This document shows, one piece after another, positions 48,201 through 60,200 of a DNA stretch of 64,000 nt. The translations under genes were made by a program, and so were the position numbers. The stretch is from Dichetophora obliterata (Eukaryota > Arthropoda > Insecta > Diptera > Sciomyzidae). Numbering within the stretch: the stretch's first letter is position 1; the number at the start of each line of letters is the position of its first letter. The notes beneath the pieces are model-generated. The model was given only the letters and a program-made list of their open reading frames with translations. It made no database searches and was not told where the DNA came from. Location: assembly GCA_963920525.1 (NCBI GenBank), contig OY986440.1, forward strand, positions 18,938,023 through 19,002,022. Direction: 5' to 3'.

Positions 48201-48445
48201 GAATTACCTCCATTCACTTTCCATACACCTAAGGACATAAGATCGGTGCGCAAAGAAATTTCTGGCCAACGTCTTGAACGTGCATCATTGCGAAGCAAAT
48301 AAAGTGTGGAACGCGTATAACGTTGAACACCACAGCAAATAGCACTGTTGCTACCGGCTATAGATGATATTGGTGTAATATTTTGTAGTGGGCCACGACT
48401 AAGGATGGCCGAGTCTACGGGATCTAGTGAGGAAGCTGTATTCAT
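42217..48445 (-). CDS. 4E-T: eIF4E-transporter (4E-T), eight coding exons
   Basis: Translational repressor and P-body scaffold that binds eIF4E and DDX6/Me31B. CDS exons (minus): 48445-47731, 47661-46706, 45916-45775, 45707-45549, 45441-44878, 43822-42965, 42897-42541, 42473-42217. Phases agree and give about 1,335 aa, longer than human 4E-T (about 985), largely from polyQ. The N-terminus MNTASS has an eIF4E-binding-type motif in RYTRSTLYLL followed by GVWKVNG. Basic AFAKRRFG is near residue 190. The Cup-homology part reads EPEWFSGGPTSQHDTIELRG and MSEFNFDAFLNMD. SRFSRWF, PSVEELEASMR, IPSPRDIQFHTQNIMQNALL (a coiled-coil KKKLEEQENFRRRQE follows) and the C-terminus LAQWFSPELLAQ are all landmarks of the family. 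The exon starting at 48468 has 23 UTR bases after an acceptor, so a non-coding 5' exon lies upstream. Confidence 0.93.
42600..43720 (-). repeat. Polyglutamine-coding CAG/CAA tracts in 4E-T
   Basis: Several Gln runs, the longest about 15 residues near 42620-42665, with Gln/His-rich sequence in between. They are coded by mixed CAA and CAG, which limits slippage. Confidence 0.9.
44446..44702. mobile_element. TA-flanked MITE in a 4E-T intron
   Basis: 257 bp, perfect 32-bp inverted ends starting TCGCTACCTTAATATAGAAA, flanked by TA (44444-44445, 44703-44704). It lies in the intron between 44878 and 43822. Non-coding. Tc1/mariner-type by target site. Confidence 0.85.
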
Positions 48446-48469
48446 TTTATGAGTTGACGTACATTTATC

Positions 48470-51400
48470 TGTAAATAAAAAAGCTATGAAAAACTTGACG
48501 CCTTCGCAAATTATTATGGCATAGCAAATTATTACCAAAGTACTTTTGTAAACAGCTCGGTTGATAGTCAGGGTGGAATGGAGTTTTTGTTGCTTTCGAA
48601 GAATCCTTCTTAAATTGTCAGTCTTTTTTAAATGCTCAGAAGGCGTTGAAAATTGAGCACAATCACCTTCGCGTTAATGTAGTATATATTCATGTGTTGC
48701 TACTTGCAAGCAAAAGCATGCAACCAAGAGTCGTTCCTTTATGTTACTATCAACATAATATTGAAATATATCCGAAGTTACGATTTGATGCTATATTAAA
48801 AAAAAAAAATAGACGTGGTCTTAATTTAATTTAGTGCAGGCTCTTAAATTCTAATCATATAAAAAATTTTGTTTATTATAAATTATTTTCAAATTTTAAC
48901 AATATTTTGACTTTTACCGTAAGTCATTTTCAGGCTAAATTTTAAAATAAAAATGTAATTTAAACATTAAAAAAAATTAAAAGATAAACAATAAAAAGAT
49001 GACCGATTGAAATATAACAGACTGTCTGTCTGCTGCAAGAATGAACTCGCTTATATCCAATTCTATGTTGTAGGATATTCTTCGTTACCCTGCAGTGTAG
49101 CCAACTAATTAAAATTCTAGTAAATGAACTAGGTATTATACAGTAAAGTACTAGTATAATCAAAACTAGGCTTTTTACTGATATGATTTGAGCCACCTTT
49201 GTGCTAGTATATTTTTAAATAGTTAAATACTTCTTTAATATTGACCAGTTTCATATTACTATTATTTTAGCCAGTTCAATTCTAGTAGTTTTCATACTAG
49301 TTGTATGCTAGTATTAGTTTTGTTCTAGTCTTTTTGAAACCAGTTGTATGTTAGTTATACGTAACACTTATAAAAACACTTTCGTATTTTAAAATTTTTT
49401 TTTTTTTGTAATTTAAACGTCCAAAGTAAACCAAAAAATTAAGTGTTTGCTGGCCCGGGTGATAATGGCACTTGGAGTAATTTAAAACAACCAATTTAAA
49501 TAGATTACACAGTGCAACACATATTTTCGGGGGTGAACCAAACCAATCTCAAACGATAGTATTTGACATCAAAAACAAAAGCCCAAGTCGCTTTTTGCTC
49601 TACTACGTCACAAATTTTTTGTACAGCGGTTTAAAAATTTTTTTGTCAAAATGTAATTAAAAAATATAAAAAATTATATGTTAAACTTAACATAGGGTGG
49701 TTCTTGTCTTCGGAAGCCTAAATTAAAATTTTCCGGGGAATATTTTTTCGGAACACTTTAACCCCCTAGCTCTTTCCAGTATGGGTCAATTTAACTTTTT
49801 TTAAAAAGACTCTATAAGTCAACTTTGAAGGGAGGTCAAAGGTTGAAACCTTCCTAAAAATATTCTCCAAAAAATTTCACTAGGGTTCATCCAAGACAAG
49901 AAACCTCTACGAGTTAAAGGTTACACATAAAATACGAACCGACAAGATAAAACATTTATTATTAAGCAACTATTGCATCGTGCGATAATAATATCTTCAT
50001 TTAGTAATAAATTTGTAATATTATAACGGTCCGGCGTAACAGTAGTATAAAGCTATAATTACATTCGTAATACTTTATAAGTTTTAGTAACAAATTACGT
50101 AAGTTGTATTAAGGTGGCTTAGGTTAGAAATTCAATTAAGTGGGAATTGAGTAATTTAATTAAAAAGTGAAAGTGTCGTGGTCTTTTCTCGAAAAATTTT
50201 ATTTTCAATGGAGCTCTGCGGAAACTTAAAGAAATTTCGTTATATCTGCGGTCATTTTACACCACCCCGAAGCAGACAAGGTCATTCCAGTCAGGAACTG
50301 ATGAAATGAAAAATACTATGATCAAAAATTTATATCTGATGTCCCATGGGTACTACAAATAGTTTGAAAGAGATGCTACAATTACTTTTCAACGTGCGGT
50401 ATTTGCAAAACAGTTTATTTTGGTGATAAAATTCGAAAATATAATGTGCTAGTGGATCCAATAAGTCGTCAGCGGTGGGAATACATTTCCACAACAAAAT
50501 ATTGAAATTAGCTTTTTAAAAACTCACTTTAATTTTCTATCAAAACAAACAAGTATAACAGAACGTAGTAGAAATAGCAGCAGTGAAATGTATTCTTGCG
50601 TATTTAGTACTGCGAAAAAGTATGATATTCCTGCAACTGATTACTTTGATGGCATTAAAAAATTACTCTTTTGCTCTCCTCTTCAATTTTACGGGTGTAT
50701 ATCATTCTTGTGAGTAAATAGGTAAGTTTTGAAAAGATATATTTTTGTATGAAAAAAAAAAATATAAAATTAAATAGTTCACGCTTTGTACTTTGACAAC
50801 TTTTGCATTTTTTTCTTGGATTTATATAGATTTTACTGTTATGATGACGTCACTTTGCACGGTAGGTGGGCGGAATTTTCAGTTTTTTTATCAATTTTCT
50901 AGCATCGAATGTATAGTCAAGGTTCAAACTTATTTGAAAGCTTTGAAGCCATTGTAATCTAATTTCCAGAATCGAAGGTGATTATTTAGTTTTCACAAAG
51001 TCACTTTATATGATATGTGATTTTATATTTTTTTTTTTTTATATGCCAGAAAGGAGCAATTTAAAGATTTTTCATTTGGATCAATCTTATAAGATTGCAA
51101 AATATAAAAAAAATTAAAATTTACCGACCTTGAAGGGAAAAGAAACAATGACCTTGAAATTCTGATATATGAAAATATAAACCAGGAAAATAGTATAAAT
51201 ACTTGCATAAAACACAACTGCAATTAAAATCTATCTTTTTAACAAAACTATTGGGACTTTTTTTAATTTTTTACAAGAAATATATAATAAATAAATAAAT
51301 TTAAATTAAAAATCCATGAAATTCTCATATTATAATTATTACAAATATAAAAGGACTTTTTAAGCAGTAAAAAAAAAATTTAGAAAAAAATCTATTTAAA

Positions 51401-52160
51401 AAAAAAAGTATCTCGAAAATGCGAACAATCGAAAATGCGAAAAAAATGTGAAAAATTAGTTCACTATATTCAGATTTGCCTGTATATAATTTCTTCCTTT
51501 AACAAATAATTAAGATTTTCTGTATACTCGTTTACCGATTTTGTATTCATTTATCTTTGTAGCTTTCCAACTGTCTGACCAAAACAAAGTATATTTTTGC
51601 ACCTTGCGATTTTCAGCACTTTTTTACCCCTCCCTCCCCTCCGTTACTTTTCGTAGTGCGTCCCTTCATAAAGTAACATATTATATTATTTTACACAATA
51701 GCCCTCAGAATTTTCACTAGTATTACTGACTATATAAATTAAAGGTATAATATATAAAAATATTACGTAATTATTTATGCTATTCCATCTTCGATCCAAG
51801 AGTCGATGCTCTCAATCACTGGGATTGAGAAGCTAGAAGCTTTGTTCTTCATTAGATTCTATGTCGACCCATTCAGGTGTTTCCTGATTTCTAATGCAAA
51901 GAAATTCACGTGGTCTTTGACAGAGTTAATAAGCCGATTTAAACGTTGTTTCTTTTCTTTTATGCTTATAATCAGTAGGTCTGAGTGAACATTTCTGGAT
52001 ATATTTTACTTAAACTTTTCATTTGGGTTTCTTACGTCTCTGGTCGGGACATAAGTTACTTTTTATCAGAGAATTATTTTAAAAATAACAGCTCTTTCAT
52101 CTTTCAGCTTAAAAAAATTTAAAATGAAAACAATAAACGTCTCGTGGAAGAAGATAAAGT
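48470..52160. other. 4E-T: Region upstream of 4E-T, no gene recognised
   Basis: Probably includes 4E-T intron and promoter. 49085-49370 has many CTAGT/ACTAG words (TACTAGT, GCTAGTAT, TTCTAGT). 50860-51000 has a diverged stretch like the GTAGGTGGGCGG repeats. No RNA gene seen. Confidence 0.4.
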
Positions 52161-52164
52161 TAAG

Positions 52165-52625
52165 TTCTCCTGGGGCTTACCCTAAGTAGCAACCTTGTAT
52201 GGAATTCTCATATAAAACTTTATTATTTCAAAAATAAGCTCACTGTTGACATCAAGTTTTTCGTGTACATGTCTTTAGTCCTATCATAATTGGCATATAT
52301 GATGGATGTGCTGGGCCTATCAAAATACATCGGAGATCACAAAATTAAAAAGAATCCAAAATAAATGCATGATGATTAAATTTTAATCTTTTTGTTTGTC
52401 ATTCACACTCTTAACATTTTAATTGTGTTTTAATTACTATTCTCTTATTTTTCTTTTAATTTACTTAAAATTTAATGTATTGATGTAGGTTAAGTCATTT
52501 AGATCGTCTTTGTATTTTTAAAAAATTGTAAAATTGAATTGTCATTATAAATCATAACCTTATGTTACTGCGCTTGCCATAAGACGTCAGTCTTATTATT
52601 ATGTTAAACAAATAAGCAAATAAAG
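52165..52625 (+). pseudogene. LINE C-terminal fragment with 3' UTR
   Basis: LGLTLSSNLVWNSHI, then FFVYMSLVLS-stop-LAYMMDVLG, matches the post-RT segment of Jockey-type ORF2 (LG..L...L.W..HI / YMSLV...LEY...VW), followed by a UTR ending CAAATAAGCAAATAAAG. Heavily decayed. Confidence 0.5.
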
Positions 52626-53599
52626 CTGTTATCGGGCTACCATCACTTTATCATAGCCATCAACTTTATGCGGAGGAGTTTAAAAATGTCTAATTCCTAG
52701 ATAGAATCCATCTGTACTCTATCTGATACTGCAAGTTTTTGAGAACATTAGAAGTATAAACTTTAATACTACAATTCGGTACTAGCAACAGAATTAACTT
52801 AGTTGTGGCAAGATGCAGTCAAGAGGTTCTAGGGTCTATAATAATTTACCAGAACTAATTAAAAAGGGTAATAAAGTTAAAAAATGTTTCGTTTGATTGA
52901 CACAAAAACATTCTCATATCTTGAAAACTATAGAAAGTCCTTGCACAATAAAGTTTTGAATAAATTTTATGTCTTATTTTAAAAAGGCCCAACAAATTTC
53001 TGTTTCTTCCAAAAACTGTGCAAAAGTTGTTATATCGTAAAAACAATAATAACTGAAAATGGCATTTTGTATACTCTTTATACGATGTATTATTTTTAAG
53101 AAAAAACTGTTTGTTTGCCACAAAATTTTATGCTCTATTAAGAAAAATGTAATGGTACCACCTTTGATTTTTACAACGATTTGAGTTTTTTAACATGTTG
53201 TTTATATAAGTATTAAAAAATGCTCAGCCTTCAAGAATTATTTCTGGTTTTTTTCGTATGCAGAACCCCCATCTGCGGGGAACAAATAGCATCTATTATA
53301 AATTTTAACTACTCTTAAAAGACATATTTTCCAATCCTCCCTATTTTTTAAGAAAATTCAAATTAAAACCGTAAAAACTAAAAATTTTAAAAAATACTAA
53401 CGTTCCAGAGTAACAACGGGTAAAAATCAGTTAGTAAAATTGAATTTTTTTAAGATTTTCTTAAACTTCTCCCCCCCTACCTTTACTTATCGTAGTGCAT
53501 TTCAAAACTCCTTCCCTCTCCGAAATTGGAACGACCCCTTATTGTTGACAAATAAGATTTAATATTTTAAATGTCACATTGACAATAGAAATAACATTA

Positions 53600-54139
53600 A
53601 TTTCAATTCATTAAAAGACGCGCAAATGAATTCAAGAACGTCTGGGTAACTAAAACCCTATATTGCACACTAGTGCGTCCAATTCTTGAATATTGTTGCA
53701 CAGTATGGAACCCAAGTTTTGAAGTGCATAGTGATAGAATAGAATCTATCCAAAAACAGTTCTTACTTTTTGCCTTGAGAGACACGTACACCCTCGGGAC
53801 TATAGAAACCTGCCAACATATGTTCACAGACTGAAAGCCATTAACTTAATGCCGTTGTCAACAAGAAGATCGCTACTCTGTTCATGTTTTATATTTGATG
53901 TCATTGCCCGAAACATTGACAGTGAATATATTTCCAACAAAGTAACAATTAATGACCCAATAAGGAGAACTAGGCATACAAGATTTTTGAGTGAGTCACA
54001 GCACCACACCACTTACGCCTTCAAAGGACCAATTAACAGATGTTGTATGATATTTAATACTATCACCGAGCACTACCTACCACCTATGTCTAAATACATG
54101 TTCAAGCGTACCCTCTCCAATCACCTCTTTCCACCCTAA
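53600..54139 (+). pseudogene. LINE ORF2 C-terminal region
   Basis: Follows the Jockey-superfamily pattern after RT (LVRPILEY..TVWNP, I..IQK.FL, YNLPTYV..L). One frame change near 53820. No RT or endonuclease upstream, so it is 5'-truncated. Confidence 0.75.
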
Positions 54140-54339
54140 GCATCTATCCTTATCACGATCACCAATCACCATCCATGCCCCTTTAACTGTTCCCTATTAA
54201 TTATAAGATAGCAGAGTAGCTTAATAGTCATATTTTATAAAATATGTAAGTAATAAGTTCCTTCTGTTTTTTATAAGATAGCACAGTAGCTTAATAGTCA
54301 TATATTCTACTACTTTGTATATAATATGTAAGTAACTAG

Positions 54340-55265
54340 CTGGAACCCGGCGCGTTGCTGCCACGCCCCCGTTGCCAAACTTCCATAAAATGTTATCAGT
54401 GAACCTGCATTGGGTTGATCTAAATTTGGGTTGAATGAGAGGTGCCACGCCCCTTTGTTTAACTCCCATAAAATTTGATTAGTGAAACGGCATGTGTAAA
54501 TCGTGGTAGAATAATGAATTCTTAGGCTATAACTTCAAAGCTATTCGATATCGCAAATCGCATATTTGGGTTGTATGGGAGGTGCCACGCCCCCTGAATG
54601 GCGTGTGTAAATTGTGGTAGAATACCGAATTCCGAGGCTGTGCGAGCTGTAACTGAAAAGCTATTCGATATCGCAAATTATGGGAGGTTGCCACACCATA
54701 CGTCCATAAAATGTTATCAGTAAAACGACATGTGCAAATTGTGCTCGAATACCGAGGCTGTGGAGGTCTATAACTCCAAAGCTATTCGATATCGCAAATT
54801 CTGGTTGCAAGGGAGGAGCCACGCCCCTTGTACAACGCCCATAAAATGTTATCAGTAAAACAGCACGTGTAAATTGTCGTCGACTACTGAATTCCAGGGC
54901 TGTGTGAATTATAACGCAAAAGCTATTCAAAATATTAAATGTGGGTTTTAAGGGAGGTGCCACGCTCCCTTTCCCAACGCCCATAAAATTTTATCAGTAA
55001 AACGGCATGTGTAAATTGTGGTCGAAAACCCAATTCCATGGCTGTGCGAACTATAACTCAAAAGCTATTCGATATCTCAAATTTGGGTTGTATGGGAGGT
55101 GCCACGCCCCCTTGTCCAACACCATAAAATGTTATCAGTTAAACTTAATGTGTAAATTGAGTTCGAATATTAAATTCCGAGCCTATGCGGTCTGTAACTA
55201 AAAAGCTATTCGATATCGCAAATTTGGGTTGTATGAGAGTGCCACGCCCCCTTGTCCAACGCCCA
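54340..55265. repeat. Tandem repeats of about 120-130 bp, first array
   Basis: About seven diverged units with GGTGCCACGCCCCCTTGTCC, CCATAAAATGTTATCAGTAA, ACGGCATGTGTAAATTGTGG and AAAGCTATTCGATATCGCAA. Inside the Helitron. Confidence 0.85.
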
Positions 55266-55354
55266 TTTTTTTCTTTCTGTAAAAAACGTTTGCAGACTAT
55301 TACAAACATTTTAAAAAAGTTAGCCAAATTGGCGCAGGCGTTCTGCGATTTTAG

Positions 55355-56040
55355 GTATATATAAAAAAGTGGGCGTAAAAGTGGGAGTGGTCAATTTTTC
55401 TTCAGTAAAAACTTAAAATGGATTACTACGAACATTTAAAAAATAAATTAGCCAAATCGGTGTAGCCGTTTTCCGATTTTAGATAAATAAAAAAGTGGGC
55501 GTAAAAGTGGGCGTGGTCAATTTTTCTTTCCGTAAAAACCTAAGTTGGACTATTACGAACATTTTAAAAAAATATCCAAATCGGTCCAGCCGTTCTCAAC
55601 TGATGCAATTACCAACGAACGACATTTGATTTTTATTTATATAGATATCAAAACAGTGGGCGCAAAAGTGGGCGTGGTCAATTTTTCTTTCAGTAAACAC
55701 TTAAATTGGATTACTACGAACATTTGAAAAAAAATTATCCAAATCGGTCCAGCCGTTTTCCGATTTTAGATAAATTGAAAAAAGTGGGCGCAAAAGTGGG
55801 CGTGGTCAATTTTTCTTTCCGACAAAACTTAAATTGGATTACTATGAACATTAAAAAAAAAATTATCCAAATCGGTCCAGCCGTTTTCCGATTTTAGATA
55901 AATCAAAAAAAGTGGGCGCAAAGTGGGCGTGGTCAATTTTTCTTTCCGTAAAAACCTAAGTTGGACTATTACGAACATTTTAAAAAAAAATTATCCAAAT
56001 CGGTTCAGCCGTTCTCAACTGATGCAATTACCAACGAACG
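55355..56040. repeat. Tandem repeats of about 120-140 bp, second array
   Basis: About five units with AAAAGTGGGCGTGGTCAATT, TTTCTTTCCGTAAAAACCTA, GGA.TACTACGAACATTTAAA and ATCCAAATCGGTCCAGCCGT. Inside the Helitron, close to its 5' terminus. The repeated frames (MDYYEH...) are not genes. Confidence 0.85.
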
Positions 56041-56388
56041 ACATTTGATTTTTATTTATATAGATAAGTTCCTTCTGTTTTTCCTTCTGTTTTTTTTTCT
56101 TTTCTTATCTCCTTTTCTTTTTGACGTGTTCTTGAATTCATGTCATTCAGGTGGGCGGATTACGCCCACTTCGATTAGCATGTCTTTATATACCAAAACA
56201 AGGTAAGGGGTGAGGAAAAAATAAATAAATAAATAAAAAAACAACCTGTTAGAATAAGTATATTGCCTTGCTTGGCCAAATAAATAAATAAATAAATAAA
56301 AACAACAAAGTTCATAACAAAACTTAGATATTAATAATTAAAAAAAATAAAATTAAAAAATATTTAGAAATTATAAAAAAATTATATA

Positions 56389-57106
56389 TAGTGATGTGCA
56401 AAGAAATAGGGACACCCGTATGAGAGGAAAAACTGTTAAATAAGTGTCATTACATTTTACTCCATATTTAGTGTACCTTTTATCCGATTTCTACAGTTTA
56501 TAAATTATTGAGACGTTAATTTAACATTTAGTCGTTTATAAAACATTTTGCAAAAAGTCACCTTTAAGAAAGTTATGAGCAAATAAATTCGAAAAGTTTT
56601 TTAATTCAAATTTGATAATAAATATCTCTAATATTAAATAAATTTTTTGAATATTTTTATAGTAATTTTTTTAATGACAAAGTGTTCTATTGACTTGGTT
56701 TTTTATCTTGTCATAGTACTTATGTACTCAATGCAAATACAACTACTTTTTCATTTTAAATGACCACACGTAAAACAGTTAGCTTTTAGTGTGGTACGAT
56801 TAGAAAACGGTTTTTGTATCATTGGTTTGAAGGTCACTAGTTCTCTTTTTTAAGATGCTATTGACTTGAGATCGGTAAAGAGATAAATAAAATATAGAGT
56901 AAGACGTAATGACATATTTTCAAGTTTTAACTTTCTAGCTCCAAAGGGTGGGGGTGATCCTCATCCATAAAGTTTTATACTCGCCTAATCAAGGAAAATC
57001 ACCACCCGAGGGAATTAATGCTATATCTGGGGGGGCACCTTGAATATAATTCATGCAGCTTTATATATAAAAATACAGATGTCCCCATTTTTTTTGCACA
57101 TCACTG
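56389..57106. mobile_element. Tc1-like non-autonomous element, TA target site
   Basis: 718 bp with ends TAGTGATGTGCAAAGAAATA and, inverted, CAGTGATGTGCAAAAAAAAT, both reading on into GGGGACA/GGGACAC. TA flanks at 56387-56388 and 57107-57108. No transposase ORF. Confidence 0.8.
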
Positions 57107-57359
57107 TATTTAGACTCTTTATGTTGCAAACATTGTACATTGTTTATTTATGTTACAAACATTGTACTTTATGTTACTTTCTGTAGCATGAGCACTTCTA
57201 GTATTAGTGGTGGTTGTTGTTTGATGTGTACGCACTACTACTTGGTTTTGCATGAATAGCTACAAGTCGCAAAAACGTCACTCGTTGCAGATCTCTGTAC
57301 GTTACATCAAAAGCAAACTATCAATTTGGTTCTTTAAAACAACGAAACTGCATGGAATT

Positions 57360-58682
57360 TTCAGACTAATTTATGTCTAAAACAATATTTTTGAGTTTAA
57401 TTAGATCTCTTTTAGAATATGGAGGTACAATTTGGGGTCCATTTTACAAAAACTCAGTTAATAGGAATCGGAAATATTCAAAAACGCTTTACAGGATTCG
57501 CTTTAAGGCCAACTTACTCATGGGAAAATACGCCGTTATTGGGTGCGCTGTCGATTACTTGGCATACATAGTCTTGCCCAAAGGCGAGTAATAGCCAACA
57601 TTCTGTTCATAAAATATATTATTGATGTCAGAACTAACTCTCTAGAACTGTTGGCCCTTATTCCCTCTAAACTTCCAGCTCGTTCTCTCAGAGGAAATCA
57701 ATTATTTCGCATTAATCACCATAGGAAAAACTACAGATGTATACTTGAGAAACAGTTGGAAGATATTCTAGTCCCGAACTTTACCAACTAATTTTTAAAA
57801 CATTTAAATTGTTCAATCTTTATACATATGGGCAAATTCACAGAAAAGTTAACCGTGACCAAAAAATTAAAGCTTATTAAAAACGTATTATTTTATGATA
57901 TTAAATAAGAGAAACATTGAAATGTTGTTAATTTAAGCAATTTCTACATAAATTCATTTACCATGAGATCAAATCGCCTGCACTTTTTCACAAATTTAGT
58001 TTTTCTTTTTCGTAAATGGAAGACATCGGCTAAAGATAGTGAAAAAATGGTTGAGGCAAGGAAAGGACAATATGTTAGATTTGTTTTTTCATTACTAATT
58101 TTCATAGTTACTTAACTACCTAATTACTTAATTACCCAATTAAACTACAATGGAAAAATGTATAAAGTCGGACACATAACGTCCGAACAAATAAAATTGT
58201 TAACTGTGACTTATATTTGAGCTAATGTTGTAATATTTGAGCTAATGGTGGTATTTTTGTAAATCTTATTTAATTTGCAATTTTTGTTGTTCCTTAAGAC
58301 TATCGAGGTGCGATCGACCATTTCACAGAAATATTCTAAGTTCGAGTGTTAGTCTCACAAGAACTGTCTTTTTTAGTAACATCCGAACTCACGAAAAAAA
58401 TGACAAATTTAAGGTAAACTGCGCTAAGAATCAGGATGTTATAAATATTATAATTTTTCTCATGAAGAGCCATTTAACCAGATACATCTTAACTGAAAAA
58501 CTATTAATAAAATGTGCGAAATTTATCAAAAACTGTATACGAATGTGACGTCCGAACGCTAGGATTTGCCCATATATAAGTTAAACATTTTGCAATTATG
58601 TATGTTTTGATCTTTTCTTTTCCGTTTAGTAATATTATCTAAAAAGGTAATAGCTCGGTAGATGAAATAAATAAATAAAAAC
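57360..58682 (+). mobile_element. LINE 3' end interrupted by a MITE-like insert
   Basis: ORF2 C-terminus in two frames at 57373-57791 (IFLSLIRSLLEYGGTIWGPF; RCRLLGIHSLAQRRVIANIL; INHHRKNYRC), similar to 22960-23420 of the LINE in Gfat1 intron 1. The 3' UTR is split by an insert at about 57827-58574 and ends in GAAATAAATAAATAAAA at 58664. Confidence 0.75.
57827..58574. mobile_element. MITE-like insert with TATGGGCAAAT ends
   Basis: Left ATATGGGCAAATTCACAG, right (inverted) ATATGGGCAAATCCTAGC. About 750 bp, AT-rich, with paired phrases CGGACACATAACGTCCGAAC and GTGACGTCCGAACG inside. It sits in the LINE 3' UTR. Target duplication unclear because of the TATA context. Related to the repeat at 27285-27600. 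Confidence 0.6.
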
Positions 58683-58865
58683 TTTTTCCTTTTTAATTGC
58701 TATAAAAATTTAAAAAGTTAAACCTTGTTCTTAGCAAAAGTAATAGATCAATATAAAAATTTATTTCATTTTTAAAATCAGCAACCACATATTTATTATC
58801 ATGCAAAATTTAAAAAAAATTCAAAATACTCCGCCGTCTATTTATTACCCACTTTTATACGAGCA

Positions 58866-59090
58866 AAATTTCACAACCCGCTTTCACAGACATATTAGTA
58901 AAAATTAATAAGTACGAGAAATAATTTATTGGATGAATGCATGAATCGATTCATAAGGATAATATTATGAAAAGATGCCAGCTTGCTGGATGTAGTGCAA
59001 CTTGATCTTTGCAAATCAAATTTCTGTTTTTCTGCGAATTGAAGCAAGCTAGTGAAATTAATGTTTACTTTTCATTTCAAGTATGTATTG
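58866..59090. repeat. Direct duplication, left copy
   Basis: Matches 62699-62930 in order and orientation: ACGC/CCGCTTTCACA.ACATA, GGATGAATGCATGAAT, ATTCATAAG, and the near-identical GTAGTGCAACTTGATCTTTG plus AAATCAAATTTCTGTTTTTC plus TGCGAATT. No ORF. Confidence 0.8.
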
Positions 59091-59099
59091 TTTATTTTA

Positions 59100-60200
59100 A
59101 ATTTATGCTATAAGCTACCTACACAAAAAGTTTTAAAAAACGAAAGCAATAGCGCATATATCTCTTATTTTCTTAGAATATGAAAAGGGGTCTGATTGTT
59201 TATGCAACAATAATGGTATATAGAGATGCTTTAAAAAAATCGCCGTTTTTTTAATAAAAGGTTTTATTTTTTCGTAAATAAGTTATGAAAAGTAGCCAAA
59301 TCGCGAAGAATTTTATACAATTTTGGGCATAACATTAGAGCCCGAATATTTTTCTTATTTTTATTTTAAATGTATTTAAAATGTATATTATGAAAATCAA
59401 GTGGCTTTTTTTATTTAGAAATCAAACGAAAATTTTTGTTTTTGCTTTATTTTCATCCTTAGGCTCTTGAAAGTATGTAATCAAATGGATATTTCCCTAT
59501 ATAATTTATTTTAGGAGTCATAGCGTTTAAACGAGAGTGCGTCGCCCGAAAAACAGGTATAATTTTTTTTTCTCGAAACACCTTTTTTCCGCGCTGTACA
59601 CGATTTCGCTTCAACGACTTGACCGCTTTCGATGTTTAACGGCTCAAATTAAAGCTTATTCTCTTTAGGGAGCCTTCAGGAAGCGTTTTTTCCAAACAAA
59701 TTATTATCACTGTTTTTTAACGTTAAAGCAAAAGAAAAAGGAGGAAAAACAGGGTTTTTCAAAGGGCCGCCATTTTTTTAAAAAATGGTTTTATTAAAAT
59801 CGGAAATCTACAAGGTTCCCCAAATTTCATATAGGTTAATAATTTTTTTGATTTTTTTCATTTCAGATCACTTGGCTGGTCTGTAGCGTATACAGCGCAC
59901 ATCGGCTATCGCCGCGCACTGCTTTGATCAGCGAGACCTTCAGCCGCCATTTTGTATTATTTTTCATCGAAAAAATTGTATAATGTTCTTGAAATATACA
60001 CTAATAAATTCCACAAAAGATTTTTCAAAAAGATTTACGTTCGCTCAAAAAAAAATCCTGACATTACGTTACGTTTCTACAAGTACCTACTAGAACCTCC
60101 CTTTAAGCTACAATTTCAGTACTTTGCTTGAACTTTCGGCTGTCAAACTCACAAAATTTTTGTGTTGGCTTATTTGTTCCTTTGGGGAAATTACGATTTT
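59100..60200. other. AT-rich non-coding sequence
   Basis: No gene recognised. 59530-59960 is less AT-rich, with two GCCGCCATTTTTT / GCCGCCATTTTGT phrases, possibly an old repeat. Confidence 0.35.

Larger units (their letters stand above)
54336..56064 (-). mobile_element. Helitron with internal minisatellites and two 5' ends
   Basis: Minus strand 5' TCTATATAAATAAAAATCAA at 56064, 3' ...GGGTTCCAGCTAG at 54336, with hairpin GGCGTG-GCAGCAA-CGCGCC just inside the 3' end. It lies between A and T; the sister UTR repeat at 54243-54262 shows the empty site GTAAGTAATAAGTTCC. A second copy of the same 5' end sits inside, ending at 55645. No Rep/helicase ORF. Confidence 0.88.
53590..56240 (+). mobile_element. 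LINE 3' part interrupted by a Helitron
   Basis: ORF2 C-terminus at 53640-54139 (LVRPILEYCCTVWNPSFEVH, IESIQKQFLLFALRD, YMFKRTLSNHLFPP). A 3' UTR with a tandemly repeated TAAGATAGCA.AGTAGCTTAA block follows, and (AAAT)n at 56218-56236 forms the tail. One UTR repeat is intact (54243-54262) and the other carries the Helitron 54336-56064. Confidence 0.8.

Noticed and set aside
47081..48302. Alternative-frame ORFs overlapping 4E-T exons
   Set aside because: Shadows of the 4E-T reading frame.
55545..56206. Repeated MDYYEHFKK ORFs
   Set aside because: Same frame recurring in each unit of the Helitron minisatellite; not selected protein.
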